The notes beneath the pieces were generated by a model. That model was not told where the DNA came from. It saw only the letters and a program-made list of their open reading frames with translations, and made no database searches. Positions 27,919 to 36,964 of a stretch of 38,337 nucleotides of DNA are shown piece after piece. Made by a program: the position numbers and the translations under genes. Source of the stretch: a virus; IMG/VR virus record IMGVR_UViG_3300047321_000792, positions 1 to 38,337 of that record; one strand, given 5' to 3'. Numbering within the stretch: position 1 is the stretch's first letter; each line of letters begins with the position of its first letter.

Positions 27919-29206
27919 TGTTCCGCAGTCGCAATTCCTTCTGTTGCCCCACAAGTTTCGCGCCTTTGTTGCTGGATTCGGCTCCGGAAAGACCTGGGTC
28001 GGATGCTCAGCACTGAGCAAGCATTTCATGGAGTGGCCCGGCGTCAACGCTGGTTACTTCGCACCGACTTACCCGCAAATCCGAGACATCTTCTATCCCA
28101 CGATGGAGGAGGTTGCATACGACTGGGGGCTGAAGACCAAGATCAACCAGGCGAACCATGAGGTTCACATTTACAGCGGCCGGCAGTATCGCGGCACTGT
28201 GATTTGCCGGTCGATGGAGAAGCCGCAGACCATCGTCGGCTTCAAGATCGGTCACGCATTGGTCGATGAGCTGGACGTGCTGACGTCGATCAAGGCGCAG
28301 CAGGCATGGCGCAAGATCATTGCCCGGATGCGTTACAACCTGCCCGGGCTGAAAAACGGCGTGGACGTAACCACGACGCCGGAGGGCTTCAAGTTCGTCT
28401 TCCTCCAGTTCGTGAAGCAGTTGCGCGACAAGCCAGCGCTGAAGGAGATGTACGGCCTGATCCAGGCCAGCACCTTCGACAACGAGTTGAACCTGCCTGA
28501 CGACTACATCGCCTCGCTGATGGAGTCGTACCCCGAGCAGTTGATCCGCGCGTACCTAAATGGCCAGTTCGTCAACCTGACGTCGGGATCGATCTACCAC
28601 GCCTACGACCGCAAGCTGAACCAGTGCTTCGATACTGTACAGCCTGGTGAGCCGCTGTTTATCGGCATGGACTTCAACGTCGGCAAGATGGCGGCGATCA
28701 CTCACGTCAAACGAGATCAGGGTCTACCGCGCGCCGTGGATGAGCTGATGGATGGCTACGACACACCGGACATGATCCGTCGGATCAAAGAGCGGTACTG
28801 GGAACACACCGGCAACGACTACAAGAAGATCTGCGAGATCCGGATCTACCCGGACGCCTCCGGCGATTCGCGCAAGTCGGTCAATGCCAGCCTCACCGAT
28901 ATCGCCATGCTCAAGCAGGCTGGCTTCACAGTCATCGCGCCGGCGGCCAACCCGCCGGTGAAGGATCGGATCAACGCCATGAACGCCATGTTCTGCAATG
29001 CGCAGGGCGAGCGGCGTTACCTGGTTAATCCGTTTACATGTCCGACCTATGCCGATGGCCTGGAACAGCAGATCTGGGCGCCCAATGGCGAGCCAGATAA
29101 GAGCCAAGGAAACGACCACGCCAACGACGGCGGCGGTTACTTCATTCACCGCGAGTACCCGATCATCAAACCGGTCACCGCTATCAAAATGGGATACGCC
29201 CGATGA
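27905..29206 (+). CDS. Terminase large subunit
   Basis: A 433-residue ATPase-nuclease that packages DNA. The start ATG 27905-27907 has GAGGAAGCCGA upstream. The Walker A is GFGSGKT (24-30) and Walker B LVDELD (119-124, Glu122 catalytic). The nuclease acids are Asp256 (IGMDFNVGK), Asp317 (IYPDASGDS) and Asp404/408 (NDHANDGGG). Order and length are complete. ATGA overlap with the portal gene. Confidence 0.95.
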   Translation: MPSLNVPQSQFLLLPHKFRAFVAGFGSGKTWVGCSALSKHFMEWPGVNAGYFAPTYPQIRDIFYPTMEEVAYDWGLKTKINQANHEVHIYSGRQYRGTVICRSMEKPQTIVGFKIGHALVDELDVLTSIKAQQAWRKIIARMRYNLPGLKNGVDVTTTPEGFKFVFLQFVKQLRDKPALKEMYGLIQASTFDNELNLPDDYIASLMESYPEQLIRAYLNGQFVNLTSGSIYHAYDRKLNQCFDTVQPGEPLFIGMDFNVGKMAAITHVKRDQGLPRAVDELMDGYDTPDMIRRIKERYWEHTGNDYKKICEIRIYPDASGDSRKSVNASLTDIAMLKQAGFTVIAPAANPPVKDRINAMNAMFCNAQGERRYLVNPFTCPTYADGLEQQIWAPNGEPDKSQGNDHANDGGGYFIHREYPIIKPVTAIKMGYAR

Positions 29207-30621
29207 GCAACGACGTCTCCTTCAAGCGGGCGGACTACATCGAAGTGCTGGATCGCTGGGCAACCGTGCGCGATGTTTGCGCGGGACAGCACAGGGTTGT
29301 CGACCGACTGCCGTACATAAACGCTCACGACAAATCTCAAGAGAACGTAGACCGAAACAAGACCTATCGCGAACGGGCGGTGTTCAAGAACGCTACCGGT
29401 CACACGCGCAATGGGCTACTCGGCTTGGCCTTCCATAAAGACCCGACGCTGTCGGTCGCCAAGAAGCTGGAGTACCTGCAGGACAATGCCAACGGCTCCG
29501 GTGTGAGCATCTATCAGCATTCGCAAGGCACGCTGGAAAAGGTGCTTGAGGCTGGACGGCATGGTCTGTACGTCGACTATCACCAAGACGCCGGCACCGG
29601 TGGCCACTCCGTGATCCTGTCCTACTGCGCCGAAGACATCATCAACTGGCGCACGGGCATGGTGAACGGTCACAGCGTGCTGACCCTGGTGGTGCTGCGC
29701 GAATCGCCGGAAATCGAAGACGGTTTCGGTTTCAAGGTGGTCGAGCAATATCGGGAGCTAGCGTTAGAGGGCGACGGCTTCGTCTGCCGCGTTTGGCGCC
29801 GGTCCGGGCCGAAAGGTGGCGGGCCGCTGGCCGTTGTTCAGGAATTCAAACCCACCGGCGCCGCCGGACGCCTGAAGGAGATCCCGTTCACCTTCGTCGG
29901 CGCGCAGAACAACGATCCGAGCATTGACGAGTCGCCGCTCTACGACATCGCCATGATCAACCTAGGCCATTACCGGAACAGCGCCGACTACGAAGATAGC
30001 GTCTTCTGGTGTGGCCAGGCTCAGCCATGGATTTCCGGTCTGGATGAACAGTGGCGCGACTGGATGGAGAAGAGCGGCGTCTACGTTGGTTCCCGCGCAC
30101 CGATGATGCTGCCTGCCGGCGGACAGTTCGGCTATGCCCAGCCACTGCCGAACACGCTGGTGAAGGAGGCCATGGCGGACAAGAACCAGATGATGATCGA
30201 ACTCGGTGCCCGGATGGTCGTGGCTTCTCTCTCGTCCAAGACGGCGACCGAAGCACGCGGCGATCAGTCCGCATCAACGTCAGTGCTCGCCGGCTGCGTG
30301 GCCAACGTCAGCGAGGCCTATACCCGGGCGATCATGTGGTGCTGCATCTACATGGGCGTCGACGACGCGAAGGTCGCTTACCAGATCAACCAGGAGTTCG
30401 TGGAACTGACGGCAGATCCGCAAATGATCACCGCACTGGTGGGCCTCTGGCAGAACGGTGGATTCGCCAAAGCGGATTTGCGTGCCTACCTTCGCAAACT
30501 TGGCCTGATCGCGCCCGAGCGCACAGACCAGCAAATCGACGGTGAGCTGGCAGAGCAGGGCGACGGCTTGGGTCTGGATGACGAGGACAAAGTAGATGGC
30601 GGCAAACCAAGCAATCCTTGA
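29203..30621 (+). CDS. Portal protein (DUF4055)
   Basis: A 472-residue protein starting MSNDVSFKRADYIEVLDRWA, with RAVFKNATGHTRNGLLGLAF and later MVVASLSSKTATEARGDQSA, characteristic of DUF4055 portal proteins. It forms the ring at the capsid vertex. The C-terminal part overlaps the head gene by 26 bases. No oddities are seen. Confidence 0.85.
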   Translation: MSNDVSFKRADYIEVLDRWATVRDVCAGQHRVVDRLPYINAHDKSQENVDRNKTYRERAVFKNATGHTRNGLLGLAFHKDPTLSVAKKLEYLQDNANGSGVSIYQHSQGTLEKVLEAGRHGLYVDYHQDAGTGGHSVILSYCAEDIINWRTGMVNGHSVLTLVVLRESPEIEDGFGFKVVEQYRELALEGDGFVCRVWRRSGPKGGGPLAVVQEFKPTGAAGRLKEIPFTFVGAQNNDPSIDESPLYDIAMINLGHYRNSADYEDSVFWCGQAQPWISGLDEQWRDWMEKSGVYVGSRAPMMLPAGGQFGYAQPLPNTLVKEAMADKNQMMIELGARMVVASLSSKTATEARGDQSASTSVLAGCVANVSEAYTRAIMWCCIYMGVDDAKVAYQINQEFVELTADPQMITALVGLWQNGGFAKADLRAYLRKLGLIAPERTDQQIDGELAEQGDGLGLDDEDKVDGGKPSNP

Positions 30622-31681
30622 CGCCACGATTCGGCACGCGGTCTTCCTCGAAAAGCTGAAGGCAGGGGAGGTCGGCAAGTTCGCCCCCTTCCTGAAAGAG
30701 ATCGACCGCTCGATCCGCGACCGGCTCACCCAATCGGATCTGACCGAGTACAACGTGAAGCGGCTGGAGGCGCTGCTGAAAGAGGTTGATAGCTTGCTGC
30801 TGGGCATTTTCGACCGCTACAGCGCGCAACTGAACCTCGACCTGATCGACATCGCCAACTACGAGGCTGAGTTTGAAGCGTCGAGCTTGGCCCGGTCGGC
30901 GCCGGTTGGTGTTTCGCTGGATGTGGTCGCGCCAACGGCAGCGGCTATCCGCACGGCGGTGCTGACCAATCCTCTCAGTCTGCGCGGCACCGGCGGCGGT
31001 AAGCTGCTGAAATCGTTCATCAAGGGCTGGACCAGTGCCGAGCGCGAGCGCGTCACCGGCACCATCCGGCAGGGTTTCTTCGAAGGGCAAACGAACTTCC
31101 AGATCATCCGCAACATTCGCGGCACCAAGGCTGCCGGTTACAAAGACGGCATTCTCGCTACCACCAACCGCAATGCCAGTACGGTCGTGCACACAGCTAT
31201 TCAGCATGTGTCGTCCCAGGCACGGATGGAGGTGGCCAAGGCCAACACGGACATCGTGTCTGAAGTAGAGATGGTGGCCACACTGGACAGCAAGACCAGT
31301 CAGCAGTGTCGGTCGATGGATAAACGACGGTTTCCGGTCGACTCTGGCCTGCGGCCGCCTTTTCACCCGAATTGCCGGACCACGTTCGTCCTGCTTACCA
31401 AGCTCAGCGAGATGTTCGCCAAGGGCGCTACCCGGGCTTCGGTGGGCGCAGATGGAGCCGGGCAGGTCAGTGCGAGCCTCGACTATTACCACTGGCTTCA
31501 GCAGCAGCCGGCGTCGTTTCAGGACGTGGCAATCGGGCCGGTGCGGGCAAAGTTGTTTCGCAAAGGAGGTCTGACCATCGAGCGCTTCGCGGAGCTGCAG
31601 CTTGATCGCAACTTCGCGCCGTTGACCTTGGCTCAAATGAAGAGACTGGAACCTCTGGCATTCGAGCGTGCAGGAATGTGA
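30596..31681 (+). CDS. Minor head protein, Mu F-like
   Basis: A 361-residue head-morphogenesis protein. The central region (NASTVVHTAIQHVSSQARME, then WVSEVEMVATLD-like STLD and TSQQCRSMDKRRFPV) and the ending GLRPPFHPNCRTTFVLL are the Mu gpF/SPP1 gp7 signature. It should be made with the portal and packaged in few copies. The start lies inside the portal end. Confidence 0.88.
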   Translation: MAANQAILDATIRHAVFLEKLKAGEVGKFAPFLKEIDRSIRDRLTQSDLTEYNVKRLEALLKEVDSLLLGIFDRYSAQLNLDLIDIANYEAEFEASSLARSAPVGVSLDVVAPTAAAIRTAVLTNPLSLRGTGGGKLLKSFIKGWTSAERERVTGTIRQGFFEGQTNFQIIRNIRGTKAAGYKDGILATTNRNASTVVHTAIQHVSSQARMEVAKANTDIVSEVEMVATLDSKTSQQCRSMDKRRFPVDSGLRPPFHPNCRTTFVLLTKLSEMFAKGATRASVGADGAGQVSASLDYYHWLQQQPASFQDVAIGPVRAKLFRKGGLTIERFAELQLDRNFAPLTLAQMKRLEPLAFERAGM

Positions 31682-31685
31682 TAGC

Positions 31686-32201
31686 TCAGCAATCTTTTCG
31701 CTGAGTGTCTAGTTCTGACATGTATTCGTAGTAGGCGTCTTTCCAGTCTGTGACGAGCTTTTCGTATTCCTCTTTAATGAACTCTGGCCTTTCAAAGGAT
31801 TTGTAGTCCGAAACACGAATGGTCATCCAGTCGGTGAGCTCACCGGATTTTTCTCCGAGTTTTGAGTTGTTCAACAGCATCAATGAGTAACCAGCACTCG
31901 AGAAAGCTTGTACGTAATTGGGCTTTTTCTCTTGAAATCCTGGAGACGCACTTCCGGTCGCTAGTGTTGCTAGCGAAACGATAAAAGCATCACTTTTGAT
32001 TCGGGCGGACTCTTCCCTTTTGTCTAGCCGACTTATGCAACTGAGTTTTTCACTAGACCTCGTTGTTTGCGCGCTGCTTATCCAGGACGTGACGCTGGCC
32101 GCAAGTACGCCAGTGAGTGTCAGTGCGGAGGATAAAACTGCAATCTTTAACGCATTCTTCAGATTCTTTTGTGTTTCATATCTTGATGCCCTTGACGCCA
32201 T
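31686..32201 (-). CDS. Antisense membrane-anchored accessory protein
   Basis: A 171-residue protein begins with a basic segment followed by one membrane span (LKIAVLSSALTLTGVLAASV, residues 18-40). The rest is a soluble domain probably in the periplasm, ending with YMSELDTQRKDC. ATG 32199-32201 has AGGAGACAAATAAAA upstream. It is inserted between the minor head and scaffold genes on the opposite strand. Exclusion of other phages is a reasonable guess for such an anchored accessory gene; none is shown. Confidence 0.75.
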   Translation of the reverse strand: MASRASRYETQKNLKNALKIAVLSSALTLTGVLAASVTSWISSAQTTRSSEKLSCISRLDKREESARIKSDAFIVSLATLATGSASPGFQEKKPNYVQAFSSAGYSLMLLNNSKLGEKSGELTDWMTIRVSDYKSFERPEFIKEEYEKLVTDWKDAYYEYMSELDTQRKDC

Positions 32202-32260
32202 TTTTATTTGTCTCCTAAAAGGCCGGCATTGAAATGGATCAGCACTGGAAACGCAACGTC

Positions 32261-32282
32261 ACCCGCTCAGGCGGGTTTTTTT
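32261..32282 (+). terminator. Plus-strand terminator beside the antisense accessory gene
   Basis: ACCCGC (32261-32266) and GCGGGT (32271-32276) pair around TCAG and are followed by an eight-base T-run ending at 32282. It would interrupt the late message before the scaffold gene unless antiterminated. Confidence 0.8.
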
Positions 32283-32325
32283 ACGCCTGTAAAGCGGGCA
32301 ACACATACCCAAGGGGTGCATCACC

Positions 32326-33054
32326 GTGGCAGAAGAAAACGAAATCGACCTGGAAAACCCGGCAATCAAGGCCGCAATCGCGACTGCCGTTGAAGCATCC
32401 GTTTCCGGTCTGAAAACCAAGAACTCGGAACTGCTGGGCAAGCTGAAGGAAACCTCCGGCAAGCTGACTCAGTTCGAAACCCAGTTTGAAGGCATCGATA
32501 TCGACGCTGTCAAAGGTTTGCTCAGTCGCGCAGGCCAGGACGAAGAAACCAAGCTGCTGACAGAGGGCAAGGTGGATGAAGTCTTCAATCGCCGAACCGA
32601 ACGCCTGCGCGCAGATACCGACAAGCAATTGAAGGCAATCACCGCACGCGCAGAGAAGGCTGAAGCTTTCGCTGCGAGGTTTCAGGGCAAAGTCCTGGGC
32701 GACTCGGTGCGCGGCGCAGCGCTGAAAGCCGGCGCGCTGCCGGAAGCAACCGACGACATCATCCTGCGCGCCAAGGGCGTGTTCTCACTGAACGAAGAGG
32801 GCGAAGCGATCGCCGTCGATGAATCTGGCGAGACCATCCTCGGCAAAGACGGCAAGACCCCTCTGACCCCGCTCGAATGGGCGGAATCACTGCGCGAAAG
32901 CGCGCCTCACCTGTGGCCAAGGGCTTCAGGTACACAAGCCCCGGGCGGGGGTGGCGGCCAGGCTGCATTCAAGCGCTCCGAAATGACCTCCGAGCAAAAG
33001 CGCGATTACCAGCGCAAGCACGGCCAAACCGCATACCTGCAATTGCCCAAATAA
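32326..33054 (+). CDS. Scaffold protein
   Basis: A 242-residue acidic, helical protein with coiled coil (SGLKTKNSELLGKLKETSGK and further to about residue 55). It starts at GTG 32326-32328, with AAGGGG ten bases upstream; no ATG is available nearby. The C-terminal end (EMTSEQKRDYQRKHGQTAYL) is basic, as scaffolds need for contact with the coat. Directly before the major capsid gene. Confidence 0.82.
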   Translation: MAEENEIDLENPAIKAAIATAVEASVSGLKTKNSELLGKLKETSGKLTQFETQFEGIDIDAVKGLLSRAGQDEETKLLTEGKVDEVFNRRTERLRADTDKQLKAITARAEKAEAFAARFQGKVLGDSVRGAALKAGALPEATDDIILRAKGVFSLNEEGEAIAVDESGETILGKDGKTPLTPLEWAESLRESAPHLWPRASGTQAPGGGGGQAAFKRSEMTSEQKRDYQRKHGQTAYLQLPK

Positions 33055-33066
33055 GGGGATCCACCC

Positions 33067-34029
33067 ATGGCAACGACTGTTAACAGCGACCTGATCATCT
33101 ACAACGATGAGGCGCAAACCGCATACCTGGAGCGTGTCCAAGACAACCTCGATGTGTTCAACGCATCGTCCAATGGTGCGATCGTGCTCGACAACGAGCT
33201 GATCGAAGGCGACTTCCGCAGGCGCTCGTTCTACAAGATCGGCGGTTCGCTGGAACATCGCGACGTCAACTCCACCGGCAAAGTGACCGCGAAGAAGATC
33301 GGTGCTGGTGAGGCCGTTGGCGTCAAGGCACCGTGGAAGTACGGCCCGTACCAGACTACCGAAGAGGCGTTCAAGCGCCGTGGTCGTCCGGTCGATGAGT
33401 TCTCCCAGATCATCGGTGCCGACGTTGCTGACGCCACTCTGGAAGGTTTCATCCAGTACGCCACTGCTGCGCTGCGCGCCTCGATCAGCTCCAACGCTGA
33501 CATGGTAGTTTCGGCCAACATTGAGACCGACGGCAAGAAGACCCTCACCCGCGGCATGCGTAAGTTCGGCGACAAGTTCGGCCGAATTGCTCTGTGGGTC
33601 ATGCACTCCAGTGCTTACTTCGACATTGTCGACGAGGCGATTGCGAACAAGGTGTACGAAGAGGCGGGTGTCGTCATCTATGGCGGCCTGCCAGGCACAC
33701 TCGGCAAGCCGGTGCTGGTCACCGACACCGCGCCCGCAGATGTGATCTTCGGCCTGCTGCCAAACGCCGTGGTGATCACCGAGTCTCAGGCGCCCGGTTT
33801 CCGTTCGTACGCGGTGAACGACGAAGAGAACCTTGGTATCGGCTACCGCGCTGAAGGCACCGTCAACATTGATGTTCTCGGCTACAGCTGGAAGGAAACC
33901 GCTGGCGGTGCGAACCCAACGCTTGCCGCCGTGGGTTCGGCTGCGAACTGGGTCAAACATTCCAACAGCAACAAAGTGACTGCTGGTGTGCTGATCACTC
34001 TGACCACCACGCCACCAGCCGGCGGCTGA
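33067..34029 (+). CDS. Major capsid protein
   Basis: A 320-residue coat protein starting MATTVNSDLIIYNDEAQTAY behind AAGGGG. It includes YKIGGSLEHRDVNSTGKVTA, KKIGAGEAVGVKAPWKYGPY and VVIYGGLPGTLGKPVLVTDT, as in coat proteins of F116-like phages. Highly biased for frequent codons, as expected for abundant proteins. A hairpin follows it. Confidence 0.88.
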   Translation: MATTVNSDLIIYNDEAQTAYLERVQDNLDVFNASSNGAIVLDNELIEGDFRRRSFYKIGGSLEHRDVNSTGKVTAKKIGAGEAVGVKAPWKYGPYQTTEEAFKRRGRPVDEFSQIIGADVADATLEGFIQYATAALRASISSNADMVVSANIETDGKKTLTRGMRKFGDKFGRIALWVMHSSAYFDIVDEAIANKVYEEAGVVIYGGLPGTLGKPVLVTDTAPADVIFGLLPNAVVITESQAPGFRSYAVNDEENLGIGYRAEGTVNIDVLGYSWKETAGGANPTLAAVGSAANWVKHSNSNKVTAGVLITLTTTPPAGG

Positions 34030-34043
34030 TACTGGCCCTGACA

Positions 34044-34061
34044 GCGGCCAGCGATGGCCGC
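34044..34061. other. Hairpin after the capsid gene
   Basis: GCGGCCA (34044-34050) and TGGCCGC (34055-34061) form a 7-bp stem with a GCGA loop, 15 bases after the capsid stop. There is no T-run, so it probably protects the capsid message or lowers downstream expression rather than terminating it. Confidence 0.6.
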
Positions 34062-34074
34062 TACGGAGACTTTT

Positions 34075-34665
34075 ATGGAACTGGTTTACTCCACTCAGAA
34101 TTCGGACTTCGATCCGGAAAAGCGGTACCGCAATCCAGCGCATTTTGATCGGCCGGAAGCGGGCGTGACCCATGTAGTGGTAATCGGTGACTGGCCGAAG
34201 GTGGTCGACGCCTATGAGAAGTTGGGCGTCGAAGTTTCGGTGACGATGCCTTTGATCAGCCAGCGTGTTGATTCGGACTGCTCCGACGCCATTTCTAGCC
34301 TGGAACAGGACAACGACACCCTCCGCGCTGAGCGTGACGGCATCCTTCGACTGATCGAAGCCGCCGAGGGGCAATCGGAACTGGAACATCCGGGCGCGGG
34401 CGAACTGCCGATCCGCCTGTTCGGTGCGCTGAAAGCCATTCATGAGGGATTCGAAACCCTTACGGGTGAACGTGACAACTTGGCGGGCGAGGTTGAATCT
34501 CTCCGCGCTGAAGTCGAACGCCTCAAGGCACCAGCGGAACCGGTCGACAATGCCGAGAAGATCACTGGTCTGAAAGCGAAGCTCGACGCCGCCAATGTGC
34601 CGTATCGAGCAAATGCTTCGGTTGAGTCACTGGAAAAGGCGGTCTCTGAGCTTCCGAACGCGTAA
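34075..34665 (+). CDS. Head-region coiled-coil protein
   Basis: A 196-residue protein starts at ATG 34075-34077 behind ACGGAGACTTTT. The first 60 residues form a compact fold (VTHVVVIGDWPKVVDAYEKL), residues 75-170 are coiled coil (SSLEQDNDTLRAERDGILRL), and the C-terminus is a short HeH/SAP-like tail (ITGLKAKLDAANVPYRANAS). A head or head-connection role is likely by position; I cannot assign a family. Confidence 0.72.
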   Translation: MELVYSTQNSDFDPEKRYRNPAHFDRPEAGVTHVVVIGDWPKVVDAYEKLGVEVSVTMPLISQRVDSDCSDAISSLEQDNDTLRAERDGILRLIEAAEGQSELEHPGAGELPIRLFGALKAIHEGFETLTGERDNLAGEVESLRAEVERLKAPAEPVDNAEKITGLKAKLDAANVPYRANASVESLEKAVSELPNA

Positions 34666-34721
34666 TAATCCGGGTGCGCATTCATTGGTGCCCGATTCAA
34701 AAAAACACAGCGAGCTGATTC

Positions 34722-35225
34722 ATGACTCTCATCATCGAGGACGGTACCGGCAAGCCTGACGCCGAAAGCTACGCATCTGCCGAAGATCTGGCCATGTACG
34801 CCGTGAAGTTCGGTGTGACCATTCCGACGGAAGTGCCAGCACAGGAAGCATTGCTGCGCCGGGCTGCGCTGGCAATGGACGGTATGGCGTGGAAAGGGCG
34901 AAAGTCCAACAGCGAGCAAGCGTTGTCCTGGCCGCGCCGAGGCGTTGAGTTGGACTACGAAATCAAGCCTGACAACTACCTGCCGGCGCGAATTCAGTAC
35001 GGCCAGATGGCGCTGGCTGCCGAGATCCACACCGACGATGTCGACCCGATCGATAAGCGCAAAGGTGCGGTGACGCTTGAGCGTGTCGAGGGCGCGGTAA
35101 CCCGCGAATACGCGACCATCCCAAACACCAGTGGCCGACTGTTGCCGGCTGCGCCTGATCGGCCGAGCGCCACTCAGTTTGCTGATTACCTCCAGAAAAG
35201 GGGGCTGTTTGCGGTGCGGGCATGA
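34722..35225 (+). CDS. DnaT-like/head-tail adaptor protein
   Basis: A 167-residue protein with MTLIIEDGTGKPDAESYASA and ALLRRAALAMDGMAWKGRKS, then LSWPRRGVELDYEI, as in the family often labelled DnaT-like single-strand-binding. In this place it is better understood as a head-tail adaptor (gp6-like). Structure of the family is consistent with an adaptor role; function here is inferred from position. Confidence 0.75.
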   Translation: MTLIIEDGTGKPDAESYASAEDLAMYAVKFGVTIPTEVPAQEALLRRAALAMDGMAWKGRKSNSEQALSWPRRGVELDYEIKPDNYLPARIQYGQMALAAEIHTDDVDPIDKRKGAVTLERVEGAVTREYATIPNTSGRLLPAAPDRPSATQFADYLQKRGLFAVRA

Positions 35226-35265
35226 TCGAGCGTAGGCTTACGACTCCATCAAAAAGGAAGTCGAT

Positions 35266-35490
35266 ATGGCAGAGCATCAGATAGTTAGAAAACACCCGAC
35301 TCAGGATGAAAAAGACGCTTGGGATGCTTATGCCAGCGCTGCTCTTTCCTCGCTTGTTGCTATAGGAAGCGAGCCAAATAAACTGGCGGCTTCAAAGGCC
35401 GCACAGTTCGCTACTCTGCTACTCAACGAGCGGAGAGAGTTGTTCCCAGAGAAAAAGGCGACGGCTCGAAGCGTGCCTCTCAAGCTTTAA
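35266..35490 (+). CDS. Small accessory protein in the head-tail region
   Basis: A 74-residue helical, basic-ended protein starts at ATG 35266-35268 behind AAAAAGGAAGTCGAT. Its sequence (HPTQDEKDAWDAYASAALSS, then LLLNERRELFPEKKATARSV) is unlike structural proteins. It is followed by its own terminator, so it looks like a plus-strand accessory insertion between adaptor and connector genes. Function unknown. Confidence 0.65.
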   Translation: MAEHQIVRKHPTQDEKDAWDAYASAALSSLVAIGSEPNKLAASKAAQFATLLLNERRELFPEKKATARSVPLKL

Positions 35491-35498
35491 CTCAAACT

Positions 35499-35522
35499 GC
35501 CCAGCCATCGAGCTGGGCTTTT
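35499..35522 (+). terminator. Terminator after the small accessory gene
   Basis: GCCCAGC (35499-35505) and GCTGGGC (35512-35518) pair around CATCGA and are followed by TTTTC. It lies inside the late operon. Confidence 0.75.
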
Positions 35523-35538
35523 CACATCTGGAGCCACA

Positions 35539-35907
35539 ATGGCCTTCTACGACGAAATGGCCGTTATGGCTCTGGAGATGATCACAGAGTTCGGCCAGCC
35601 CGTGACCATCAGCAAAACGGCTCCGGGCGAATACGACCCTGAGACCGGAGGCGAGTCACCGGGCGCCACCATTGAGCAGAGAGCCCAAGGCATCCTGATC
35701 GACTTCACCGGTCAGGAATTCCAGAACAACAGCCTCATCAAGCAGGGCGACAAGAAGCTGAAAATCGCCGCGCAGGGGCTGTACTGGGTTCCGGATCTGC
35801 TGAACAAAGTGATCATTCAGGGGCGCACCTGGTCCATCGTGCCGCCGCTGAAAGAGGTGAATCCCGCCGGGACACCGATCCTTTACGAGCTGCAGGTGCG
35901 GGCATGA
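35539..35907 (+). CDS. Head-closure/connector protein
   Basis: A 122-residue strand-rich protein with ALEMITEFGQPVTISKTAPG, GILIDFTGQEFQNNSLIKQG and VIIQGRTWSIVPPLKEVNPA, the pattern of phage head-closure proteins that seal the neck. The spacing and order before a gp10-like gene support this. Overlaps the next gene by ATGA. Confidence 0.72.
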   Translation: MAFYDEMAVMALEMITEFGQPVTISKTAPGEYDPETGGESPGATIEQRAQGILIDFTGQEFQNNSLIKQGDKKLKIAAQGLYWVPDLLNKVIIQGRTWSIVPPLKEVNPAGTPILYELQVRA

Positions 35908-36500
35908 ACCGCGCAGGCGCTGGTCAGTCCGGCAGCTTCGCTCTGAGCCTTGCCGAGTTTGCCGCCCAGACAAGCGAAGCCATCGACGCCAGTGTGCGCG
36001 AGATCATCATCGAGGTCGGCAGCAGTCTGATCCGCATGTCTCCAGTGGGTAACCCGGAGATCTGGGCGCAGAACGCTGTAGCGACTCAGTACAACCAAGC
36101 CGTCGACGCCCACAACAGCGCGTTGCGCAGCGATCCGGCCAACCTCACCAAGGGCGGCAGGCTCAAGAAAGGCCGCAAGCTCAACGACGGCATGGACATC
36201 GTCGCACCGGAAGGCTACGTGGGCGGCCGGTTCCGCGCGAACTGGCACATCTCTCTCGGCTTGGTCGAGAGCGTCACCTTCGACGAGGTTGACCCGAGCG
36301 GCGCCGAGACTGTCGCGGCTTTGGTCGCCGCGATGAGCGACTTCACCGCCGGCCAAATGGCTTACATCATCAACAACTTGCCCTATGCGATTCCGCTGGA
36401 ATTCGGTCATTCGACCCAGGCCCCCGGCGGCATGGTTCGGGTCACCGTAGCTCGCTTCCAGCAAATCGTGCAGGAGGCCATCAGGAACAATCAGGTATGA
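35904..36500 (+). CDS. HK97 gp10-like neck protein
   Basis: A 198-residue protein with SVREIIIEVGSSLIRMSPVG, GGRFRANWHISLGLVESVTF and LPYAIPLEFGHSTQAPGGMV, typical of the gp10-like neck or tail-completion family. It is coupled on both sides by ATGA overlaps. Confidence 0.8.
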   Translation: MNRAGAGQSGSFALSLAEFAAQTSEAIDASVREIIIEVGSSLIRMSPVGNPEIWAQNAVATQYNQAVDAHNSALRSDPANLTKGGRLKKGRKLNDGMDIVAPEGYVGGRFRANWHISLGLVESVTFDEVDPSGAETVAALVAAMSDFTAGQMAYIINNLPYAIPLEFGHSTQAPGGMVRVTVARFQQIVQEAIRNNQV

Positions 36501-36925
36501 GTCACGCACGCGCCCGTCAGGCCATCGAAACGAAGCTGGCCGCATGGTCGGCTGCGCGCCCAATACGAGTGGCCTACTCGAGTCAGCCATTTACACCGGG
36601 TCCATCTGAAACCTATCTGCGGGCCTTCCAGCTACCAGCCAGCACCACCTGCCGTTATCTCGGCGGGGACGCCTACGAGTACGTCGGCGTTTATCAGATC
36701 AGCATCGTCTGTCCATCTGCCCAGGCCATGGCTACCGCAGAGACACTTGTTGAAGAGCTGACTCAACTCTTTCGCGTCGACACACCGCTGGCCCGAAACG
36801 GGTTCGACGGGCTCATCACTGAGCCAGTAGATCAAGGGCCAACCATCACTGAATCGGCGACCTATACGGTCCCGACCAGCTTCACCTATGCAGGTGTCGC
36901 AGAACAACCGCCCGCTGGGGCATAA
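36497..36925 (+). CDS. Tail terminator (DUF4128)
   Basis: A 142-residue protein with RARQAIETKLAAWSAARPIR, YLRAFQLPASTTCRYLGGDA and YVGVYQISIVCPS, the DUF4128 pattern of tail-terminator proteins that cap the tail tube. It lies immediately before the tube gene. Confidence 0.82.
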   Translation: MSHARARQAIETKLAAWSAARPIRVAYSSQPFTPGPSETYLRAFQLPASTTCRYLGGDAYEYVGVYQISIVCPSAQAMATAETLVEELTQLFRVDTPLARNGFDGLITEPVDQGPTITESATYTVPTSFTYAGVAEQPPAGA

Positions 36926-36964
36926 CCTACCGCCGTCAGGCGGGCACTCAAGAGGAAACACACC

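Noticed and set aside
31684-31707. Hairpin CTCAGC/GCTGAG at the end of the antisense accessory gene
   Set aside because: Only six bp, a nine-base loop that overlaps the stop codon, and no T-run on the minus strand; too weak to call a terminator.
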